From an uncultured bacterium (GTDB lineage: Bacteria; Bacteroidota; Bacteroidia; Bacteroidales; Bacteroidaceae), in NCBI GenBank assembly GCA_905215575.1, contig CAJMQV010000102.1:1-6953 (forward strand): a stretch of 6,953 nt of DNA, read 5' to 3'. Below the pieces are notes generated by a model. That model was not told the origin of the DNA. It searched no databases and worked only from the letters and a program-made list of their open reading frames with translations. Below are positions 1 to 6,497 of the stretch, piece after piece. Position 1 is the first letter of the stretch; every line of letters starts with the position of its first letter. The position numbers were made by a program, and so were the translations under genes.

Positions 1-2033
1 TCTCCCGTAAAGCCCCTTACAGTTATGGCTGGGACTGGGGAATCCGCATGGTGACTAGTGGTATCTGGCGTCCGGTAACCATCCGTTATTACGACGCAGC
101 CTCTATCAGCGACTACCACGTAAAGCAACTCTCGCTGACCGACCAACTGGCAAAACTATCCAACGAATTGGAAATAAATAATATCCTCCCTCAAGCACTT
201 CAAGCAGAGGTGAGAATCAATACCTCCTTCGAAGGAAACACAGAAAAAGGCATTAGCCAGGCAATCACCCTACAGCCCGGAATCAATCATATATCTATTC
301 CTTCCGAAGTGCTGTCGCCGGTACGTTGGATGCCGAATGGCTGGGGAAAGCCCGCTTTGTATGATTTCTCCGCTCAAATAATCGTAGAAGATAAAGTCGT
401 AGCCCAACAATCCCACCGGATAGGACTGCGCACCGTTCGTCTCGTCAATGAAAAAGATCAGGACGGAGAATCCTTCTATTTTGAAGTAAACGGCGTTCCG
501 ATGTTTGCCAAAGGAGCCAACTATATTCCCCAGGATGCTCTATTGACTAACGTCACTACCGAACGCTACCAAACCTTATTTAGGGACATCAAAGAAGCCA
601 ACATGAATGTCATTCGTGTGTGGGGAGGCGGAACCTACGAAGACGACCGTTTCTATGACCTGGCAGATGAAAACGGAATACTGATATGGCAGGACTTTAT
701 GTTTGCCTGCACTCCCTATCCGTCCGATCCAACCTTCCTGAAAAGAGTAGAAGCAGAAGCCTGCTACAACATTCGCCGTCTTCGCAATCATGCTTCCCTG
801 GCGATGTGGTGTGGCAATAATGAAATACTGGAAGCCTTGAAATATTGGGGATTCGACAAGAAATTCACGCCGGAAATCTATCAGGAAATGTTCCAAGGCT
901 ATGACAAACTGTTCCACCAACTCCTTCCTACCAAGGTAAAAGAGCTGGATGCCGACCGTTTTTATATACACAGCTCCCCGTATTTAGCCAATTGGGGACG
1001 TCCCGAATCATGGGGGATAGGAGACAGCCACAACTGGGGAGTATGGTATGGCCAAAAAACTTTCGAATCACTAGATACAGATCTTCCTCGTTTCATGAGC
1101 GAATTCGGTTTCCAGTCCTTCCCGGAGATGAAGACTATTGCCACCTTTGCGGCTCCTGAAGATTATCAAATCGAATCGGAGGTGATGAATGCCCATCAGA
1201 AAAGCAGCATCGGCAATGCCCTGATTCGCACCTATATGGAACGTGACTATATCATTCCCGAAAAATTTGAAGACTTTGTCTATGTCGGACTAGTGCTGCA
1301 AGGACAGGGAATGCGTCACGGGCTGGAAGCACACCGCCGGAACCGCCCCTACTGCATGGGTACACTGTATTGGCAACTGAATGATAGCTGGCCGGTAGTA
1401 TCCTGGTCGAGCATCGACTATTATGGCAACTGGAAAGCCCTACATTATCAGGCCAAACGAGCTTTTGCTCCCATCCTCATCAACCCTATCCAGCAGAACG
1501 ACAGTCTCAATATCTACCTGATTTCCGACTGTCCGGACACCAAAGACCACATGACGTTGGAAATGAGAGTCACAGACTTTGACGGAAAGAAACAAGGTAA
1601 ACCGATACAACTCAAACCATTGGCAATCCCGGCTAACTCCTCCCAATGCGTTTACCGCATGAAAATAGAATCCTGGCTGTCATCCAAAGAACAACAGCAC
1701 CACTTCATGCAACTGACCTTGAAAGACAAGTCCGGGCATACGGTAGCCGAAACAGTCTACTTCTTTAGAAAGACAAAAGACCTGCTTCTGCCCAAGACAA
1801 CCGTTTCCTGCAAGATAAAACAGAAAGACGGCGTGTGCGAATTGACCCTGCTTTCTCCCGCTCTTGCAAAAGACGTCTTTATTGAAATTCCTTTGCAGGG
1901 AGCCCGTTTCAGTGACAACTTTTTCGACCTCCTTCCCGGAGAGCGTAAGACAGTTGTCATCACTTCTCCCCAAATAAAGAAAGGAGAGGAGTTGCCTTTG
2001 ACAATCAAACATATTCGTGAAACCTATAATTAA
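1..2033 (+). CDS. Beta-mannosidase, glycoside hydrolase family 2 (5' end outside window)
   Basis: This is a retaining exo-beta-mannosidase that removes non-reducing beta-linked mannose. The frame is open to the left edge: codons from position 3 encode RKAPYSYGWDWG, the conserved end of the GH2 N-terminal jelly-roll domain, so the ATG at 48 is internal and the true start is upstream. In the 676 visible residues, a GH2 Ig-like domain covers about 25-140 and the TIM barrel about 143-480. The barrel contains RVWGGGTYEDD, MWCGNNE with the acid/base Glu at visible residue 274 (codon 822-824), SEFGFQSFP with the nucleophile Glu at 367 (codon 1101-1103), and YWQLNDSWP. Mannosidase-type Ig domains follow to the TAA at 2031. 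Family members run to roughly 850 residues, so nearly 200 are missing, including any signal peptide. The WCGNNE motif and overall pattern fit beta-mannosidase better than beta-galactosidase or beta-glucuronidase. The gene is intact as far as seen and sits 34 bases before the first GH20 gene. Confidence 0.93.
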   Translation, partial: SRKAPYSYGWDWGIRMVTSGIWRPVTIRYYDAASISDYHVKQLSLTDQLAKLSNELEINNILPQALQAEVRINTSFEGNTEKGISQAITLQPGINHISIPSEVLSPVRWMPNGWGKPALYDFSAQIIVEDKVVAQQSHRIGLRTVRLVNEKDQDGESFYFEVNGVPMFAKGANYIPQDALLTNVTTERYQTLFRDIKEANMNVIRVWGGGTYEDDRFYDLADENGILIWQDFMFACTPYPSDPTFLKRVEAEACYNIRRLRNHASLAMWCGNNEILEALKYWGFDKKFTPEIYQEMFQGYDKLFHQLLPTKVKELDADRFYIHSSPYLANWGRPESWGIGDSHNWGVWYGQKTFESLDTDLPRFMSEFGFQSFPEMKTIATFAAPEDYQIESEVMNAHQKSSIGNALIRTYMERDYIIPEKFEDFVYVGLVLQGQGMRHGLEAHRRNRPYCMGTLYWQLNDSWPVVSWSSIDYYGNWKALHYQAKRAFAPILINPIQQNDSLNIYLISDCPDTKDHMTLEMRVTDFDGKKQGKPIQLKPLAIPANSSQCVYRMKIESWLSSKEQQHHFMQLTLKDKSGHTVAETVYFFRKTKDLLLPKTTVSCKIKQKDGVCELTLLSPALAKDVFIEIPLQGARFSDNFFDLLPGERKTVVITSPQIKKGEELPLTIKHIRETYN

Positions 2034-2067
2034 TTTATTAATAACTTAACACTTAATTTTTTAGTTT
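2034..2067 (+). promoter_or_regulatory. AT-rich leader between the beta-mannosidase and first GH20 genes
   Basis: The 34-base gap is 30/34 A or T and leads directly into the ATG at 2068. It has no AGGAGG-like Shine-Dalgarno sequence, which is normal for Bacteroidetes, where A/T-rich unstructured leaders favour initiation. It holds a 6-base direct repeat, ACTTAA at 2044-2049 and 2051-2056. I see no TAnnTTTG -7 box, no TTTG -33 box and no hairpin with a T-tract, so I infer transcription continues through from the upstream gene. The call as a translation leader is an inference from composition and position. Confidence 0.4.
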
Positions 2068-4392
2068 ATGAAACAACTCTTAAAGTTAACCGGATGTCTG
2101 GCACTAGCAGGACTTTTTGCCTCTTGCCAATCGGCGCAACAGGACGCTAACTACCAGATCATCCCCATGCCACAAGAAATTGTAACAGCTCAAGGAAATC
2201 CCTTCATTCTGAAGAGCGGTGTGAAAATCCTCTATCCGGAAGGAAACGAGAAGATGCAACGCAACGCACAATTCCTGGCCGACTATCTGAAAACCGCTAC
2301 CGGAAAAGATTTCGCTATCGAAGCCGGAACGGAAGGTAAGAATGCAATCGTACTGACATTGGGCACGGCAAACGAAAATCCGGAATCCTATCAGTTGAAA
2401 GTTGCCGGTGACGGAATCACGATTACTGGTCCTACTGAGGCCGGCGTATTCTATGGCATCCAGTCCCTGCGCAAATCATTGCCTGTGGCTGTCGGTGCAG
2501 ACATTTCCATGCCTGCCGTAGAAATCAATGACGCTCCCCGCTTTGGCTATCGTGGTGCACACTTCGATACCAGCCGTCATTTCTTTACAGTAGATGAAGT
2601 GAAAACTTATATTGATATGATGGCTTTGCACAATATGAACCGTTTTCACTGGCATATTACCGAAGACCAGGGCTGGCGTCTGGAAATCAAGAAATATCCG
2701 AAGCTGACAGAAATCGGTTCCAAGAGAACAGAAACAGTCATCGGACGTAACTCCGGTGAATACGACGGCAAACCTTACGGTGGCTTCTATACCCAGGAGC
2801 AGGCGAAAGAAATAGTAGCTTATGCTGCCGAACGTTATATCACAGTTATTCCCGAAATCGACCTTCCGGGACACATGCAAGCTGCCCTTGCCGCTTACCC
2901 CGAATTGGGATGTACCGGTGGCCCGTACGAAGTATGGAGACAATGGGGAGTATCTGAAGATGTGCTTTGTGCCGGAAACGATCAAGTCTTGAAATTCCTC
3001 GAAGATGTATATAGCGAATTGATTGAAATCTTCCCTTCAGAATATATTCATGTAGGTGGTGACGAATGTCCGAAAGTACGTTGGGAAAAATGTCCGAAAT
3101 GTCAGGCACGTATCAAGGCGCTGGGCTTGAAATCGGATGATAAGCATAGCAAGGAAGAACGTCTGCAGAGCTTCGTAATCAACCATATCGAAAAATTCCT
3201 CAACGACCACGGACGTCAGATCATCGGTTGGGATGAAATCCTCGAAGGCGGACTTGCTCCTAACGCTACTGTTATGTCATGGCGTGGTGAAAAGGGCGGT
3301 ATCGAAGCAGCCAAGCAGAAACACGATGTTATCATGACTCCGAACACTTACCTGTATTTCGACTACTACCAGACAAAAGATACGGAGAACGAACCTCTCG
3401 GTATTGGTGGTTACCTGCCTCTTGAAAGAGTGTACAGCTACGAGCCGATGCCGGCTTCCCTCACTCCGGAAGAACAGAAATATATCAAAGGCGTGCAGGC
3501 TAACCTCTGGACTGAATACATTCCTACTTTCTCTCATGCCCAGTATATGGTATTGCCCCGTTGGGCTGCCTTGTCCGAAATCCAGTGGTCGGCTCCCGAC
3601 AAGAAGAATTATGAAGACTTTCTGTCCCGTCTGCCGCGCCTGATTAAATGGTACGATGCGGAAGGATACAACTATGCCAAACATGTATTTAATGTAACTG
3701 CCGAATACACGCCGAACCCGACGGACGGTACACTGGACATCACTTTGTCTACCATTGACAATGCGCCTATCCATTACACCTTGGACGGCACGGAACCTAC
3801 CGCTGCTTCTCCGCTTTATGAAAGCCCGCTGAAAATCAAGGAAAATGTAACTTTCTCTGCCATTGCTGTCCGTCCTACCGGAAACAGCCGTGTAGTTTCT
3901 GAAAAGGTTAATTTCAGCAAATCCAGCATGAAGCCGATTGTAGCCAACCAGCCGGTCAACAAGCAATACATGTTCAAAGGCGAATCTACATTAGTAGACG
4001 GCTTGAAAGGAAATGGCAATTACAAAACCGGTCGTTGGATTGCGTTCTACAAGAACGATATGGACATGACTATCGATCTTCAGCAGCCTACCGAGATTTC
4101 GAGCGTTGCTATTTCTACTTGCGTGGAGAAGGGCGACTGGGTGTTTGACGCGCGAGGACTTTCCGTAGAAGTTTCGGACGATGGCAAGAACTTTACCAAA
4201 GTTGCTTCCGAGGAGTATCCTGCTATGAAAGAAAGCGATAAGAATGGTATCTATGAACATAAACTGTCATTCAGCCCGGTGAAAACTCAATACGTGAAAG
4301 TGGTTGCCTTGTCTGAAAGTAAAATGCCGGCATGGCATGGCGGCAAAGATAGTCCGGCATTTTTGTTTGTAGACGAAATCACGATAGATTAA
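2068..4392 (+). CDS. Beta-N-acetylhexosaminidase, GH20, predicted lipoprotein with Fn3-like and F5/8C-like C-terminal domains
   Basis: This enzyme hydrolyses terminal beta-linked GlcNAc or GalNAc by substrate-assisted catalysis. The 774-residue protein starts with a lipoprotein signal (MKQLLKLTGCLALAG, lipobox FASC, lipidated Cys20). QSAQQDAN follows the Cys with no acidic run, so a periplasm-facing anchor is more likely than surface display. The GH20b domain spans about 29-150 and the barrel about 156-505. Visible pocket residues are Arg162 (GYRGAHFD), EDQ 199-201 before GWR, His328 and the catalytic pair Asp332-Glu333 (HVGGDE), Trp388, Trp405, Tyr430-x-Asp432, and Trp481-x-Glu483 (NLWTE). 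A chitobiase/Fn3-associated domain (about 548-617, with YTLDGTEPT) and an F5/8 type C-like domain (about 630-774) follow. The start is supported by the leader and the signal peptide. Its stop overlaps the next start by one base. GH20 membership is firm; the exact linkage preference cannot be read from sequence. Confidence 0.95.
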   Translation: MKQLLKLTGCLALAGLFASCQSAQQDANYQIIPMPQEIVTAQGNPFILKSGVKILYPEGNEKMQRNAQFLADYLKTATGKDFAIEAGTEGKNAIVLTLGTANENPESYQLKVAGDGITITGPTEAGVFYGIQSLRKSLPVAVGADISMPAVEINDAPRFGYRGAHFDTSRHFFTVDEVKTYIDMMALHNMNRFHWHITEDQGWRLEIKKYPKLTEIGSKRTETVIGRNSGEYDGKPYGGFYTQEQAKEIVAYAAERYITVIPEIDLPGHMQAALAAYPELGCTGGPYEVWRQWGVSEDVLCAGNDQVLKFLEDVYSELIEIFPSEYIHVGGDECPKVRWEKCPKCQARIKALGLKSDDKHSKEERLQSFVINHIEKFLNDHGRQIIGWDEILEGGLAPNATVMSWRGEKGGIEAAKQKHDVIMTPNTYLYFDYYQTKDTENEPLGIGGYLPLERVYSYEPMPASLTPEEQKYIKGVQANLWTEYIPTFSHAQYMVLPRWAALSEIQWSAPDKKNYEDFLSRLPRLIKWYDAEGYNYAKHVFNVTAEYTPNPTDGTLDITLSTIDNAPIHYTLDGTEPTAASPLYESPLKIKENVTFSAIAVRPTGNSRVVSEKVNFSKSSMKPIVANQPVNKQYMFKGESTLVDGLKGNGNYKTGRWIAFYKNDMDMTIDLQQPTEISSVAISTCVEKGDWVFDARGLSVEVSDDGKNFTKVASEEYPAMKESDKNGIYEHKLSFSPVKTQYVKVVALSESKMPAWHGGKDSPAFLFVDEITID

Positions 4393-4394
4393 TG
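4390..4394 (+). other. One-base stop/start overlap (TAATG) joining the two GH20 genes
   Basis: The TAA stop of the first GH20 gene (4390-4392) shares its last A with the ATG of the second (4392-4394). There is no intergenic DNA and no Shine-Dalgarno-like sequence in the preceding bases. The arrangement puts both genes on one mRNA and suggests translational coupling by re-initiating ribosomes. The overlap is seen directly; coupling is inferred. Confidence 0.85.
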
Positions 4395-6467
4395 AATATA
4401 AGAAATAGATACGCTAAAGTTTGTCTTTTCTTATGGGTATTGGGAATGTGCTTAACCGCACATTCCCTCAAAGCACAGTCCGTCATACCTGTCCCATTAA
4501 AAATGGAGCAGGGGACGGGCTGTTTTTTACTGTCAGAGAACACAAAACTTTATATAAACTTGCAGGGTTTAGAAGCGCAGCTTCTGGAAAATTGCTTGCA
4601 AGCATTGCCGGTTCATTTGAAGAAAGGGAAAAAGAAGGATACGCAGAATATACTTTCTCTGTTGATAACTGAAAAGAACCACCAGTTGCCATCGCCGGAA
4701 AGCTATACCCTTTCCGTCACTCCGCAACAAATCCTGATACGCGCCACTTCGGGAGCCGGATTATTCTATGGTCTGCAAACCCTGTTGCAGTTGGCACAAC
4801 CTTCGGGGGCAGGCAGCTATTCCATAGCCTCTGTCGAGATAGAAGACACTCCCCGTTTTGCTTACCGTGGACTGATGCTGGACGTGTCCCGCCACTTTTC
4901 TACCAAAGAGTTTATAAAGAAACAGATAGACGCACTGGCGTATTACAAAATCAACCGTCTGCACCTGCATCTGACGGACGCGGCAGGATGGCGTCTGCAA
5001 ATTGACCGTTATCCCCGACTGACCGAACTGGCTGCCTGGCGACCGCAACGCCTGTGGAAAGAATGGTGGAAAGGAGCACGCCGCTATGTGATGGAGGGTT
5101 CACCGAATGCCTACGGCGGTTATTATACAAAAGAGGAAATACGCGATCTGGTGAATTATGCCCGCAAACGACAGATTACCATCATACCGGAAATCGAAAT
5201 GCCTTCGCACTCGGAAGAGGTGCTGACGGCTTATCCGGAACTGTCGTGTACGCATGAACTGTACAAACCGTCGGATTTCTGCGTGGGTAACGAGAAGACG
5301 TTTGAATTTCTGGAACAGGTACTCACCGAAGTGATGGAACTGTTCCCGTCGGAATATATCCACATTGGAGGGGATGAAGCCCCGAAGACCGACTGGCGCA
5401 CCTGTCCTCTCTGCCAGAAAAGAATCAAGGACGAGGGACTGAAAGACGAAAAGGGATTGCAAAGCTATCTGGTGCATCGCATCGAGAAGTTCCTGAACGC
5501 GCACGGACGGAAACTGCTGGGCTGGGATGAAATTCTGGAAGGCGGACTGGCACCGAACGCCACCGTGATGTCTTGGCGCGGCACGGAGGGAGGCATTGAG
5601 GCCGTAAAGAGCGGTCATCAGGCCATCATGACTCCGGGACAATATTGTTATCTGGACGGTTATCAGGACGCTCCGCACACACAACCGGAGGCCATCGGAG
5701 GTTATCTTCCTCTGAGCAAGGTGTATGGTTATGATCCGGTACCTCAGGAACTGACCCCGCAGGAACAGCAGTTGATCATAGGCGTGCAGGGAAATCTGTG
5801 GGCGGAATATGTACCCACAGAGGAACACGCGGAATATATGCTCTATCCGCGTGCGCTGGCCATCGCTGAAACGGGCTGGACACAACCGGAAAACAAATCC
5901 TGGAAGCGCTTTCACCACAAGGCGGTGCAGGTAACCAAGGATTTGCGTGAAGCCGGCTATCAGGCCTTCCCGTTGGAGCGGGAGTTTGGAAACCGTCCGG
6001 GAGCCGGAGAGGTTCTGAAGCACAAGGCATGGAACAAGCCGGTGACTTACAACGCACGCTACTGGGGCACTTATCCGGCCGGAGGCGACAAGGCACTGAC
6101 CGACGGCCTGCGGGGCGGATGGAACTACAACGACGGTTTCTGGCAGGGCTTCGTATCGCAAAAACGTCTGGACGTAACCATCGACTTAGGAAGCCTTACC
6201 GACATACAGCGCATTCAGGCCGATTTCATGCAAATCTGCGGTCCGGAGGTCTATCTGCCGGCGCACGTCATCATCTCGATTTCTGAGGACGGCAAAGAGT
6301 TTACCCAACTGAAAGAAATCAAGCACAAGCCGGTGCGCAATGATGAGGTGACCTTCAAGACCTATGGCTGGGAAGGAACCGCCAAAACACGCTTCATCCG
6401 CTATCAGGCACTCGCCGGCGACGAATTCGGCGGCGTGGTATTCACAGATGAAATCGTGGTGGAATAA
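4392..6467 (+). CDS. Beta-N-acetylhexosaminidase, GH20, predicted soluble periplasmic enzyme with an F5/8C-like C-terminal domain
   Basis: This is a second GH20 exo-beta-hexosaminidase, 691 residues and complete. The N-terminus is a signal peptidase I signal (basic start, hydrophobic VCLFLWVLGMCL, likely cut after Ala28 in SLKA-QS), with no lipobox. The GH20b domain spans about 31-147 and the barrel about 153-500. Pocket residues are Arg159 (AYRGLMLD), His324 and the catalytic Asp328-Glu329 (HIGGDE), Trp378, Trp395, Tyr420-x-Asp422, and Trp470-x-Glu472 (NLWAE). Where the first enzyme has EDQ before GWR, this one has DAA (196-198). An aromatic/basic loop (LWKEWWKGARR) lies between about residues 218 and 228. 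The C-terminus from about 555 (DGL at 571-573) is F5/8 type C-like, as in the neighbour, but the intervening Fn3-like domain is absent, which explains most of the length difference. Catalytic residues are all present, so it should be active. Likely co-translated with the upstream GH20 gene. Confidence 0.95.
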   Translation: MNIRNRYAKVCLFLWVLGMCLTAHSLKAQSVIPVPLKMEQGTGCFLLSENTKLYINLQGLEAQLLENCLQALPVHLKKGKKKDTQNILSLLITEKNHQLPSPESYTLSVTPQQILIRATSGAGLFYGLQTLLQLAQPSGAGSYSIASVEIEDTPRFAYRGLMLDVSRHFSTKEFIKKQIDALAYYKINRLHLHLTDAAGWRLQIDRYPRLTELAAWRPQRLWKEWWKGARRYVMEGSPNAYGGYYTKEEIRDLVNYARKRQITIIPEIEMPSHSEEVLTAYPELSCTHELYKPSDFCVGNEKTFEFLEQVLTEVMELFPSEYIHIGGDEAPKTDWRTCPLCQKRIKDEGLKDEKGLQSYLVHRIEKFLNAHGRKLLGWDEILEGGLAPNATVMSWRGTEGGIEAVKSGHQAIMTPGQYCYLDGYQDAPHTQPEAIGGYLPLSKVYGYDPVPQELTPQEQQLIIGVQGNLWAEYVPTEEHAEYMLYPRALAIAETGWTQPENKSWKRFHHKAVQVTKDLREAGYQAFPLEREFGNRPGAGEVLKHKAWNKPVTYNARYWGTYPAGGDKALTDGLRGGWNYNDGFWQGFVSQKRLDVTIDLGSLTDIQRIQADFMQICGPEVYLPAHVIISISEDGKEFTQLKEIKHKPVRNDEVTFKTYGWEGTAKTRFIRYQALAGDEFGGVVFTDEIVVE

Positions 6468-6497
6468 TCTGAGAGCAAAATAAAGTAACGAGTAATT
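6468..6497. other. Convergent intergenic gap without a recognisable terminator
   Basis: Thirty bases separate the stop of the second GH20 gene (6465-6467, plus) from the stop of the dehydrogenase (6498-6500, read on minus). I see no GC-rich inverted repeat with a T-run on either strand, so no intrinsic terminator can be called. Transcription may stop inside the opposing gene or by Rho; this is inference. Confidence 0.5.

Noticed and set aside
48..50. ATG at 48 as the start of the beta-mannosidase gene
   Set aside because: Codons 3-47 are in frame and encode the conserved GH2 stretch RKAPYSYGWDWG, and most of the N-terminal domain would be lost. It is an internal Met in a gene cut by the window edge.
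2044..2056. The ACTTAA direct repeat before the first GH20 gene as an operator
   Set aside because: Six-base repeats are expected by chance in a gap that is about 88% A/T, and no nearby promoter boxes support a regulatory role.
3277..3966. A 229-codon open frame antisense to the first GH20 gene
   Set aside because: Same reasoning: fully nested in a conserved coding region, no motif, no plausible leader.
4421..4672. An 83-codon plus-strand frame inside the start of the second GH20 gene, as a small overlapping gene
   Set aside because: It overlaps the signal peptide and GH20b domain of the real gene, with no recognisable motif and no independent leader.
5100..6161. A 353-codon open frame antisense to the second GH20 gene
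   Set aside because: It lies entirely inside a firmly identified gene, its translation shows no recognisable domain, and it is rich in Arg, Leu and Cys in the manner of a shadow frame from codon bias.
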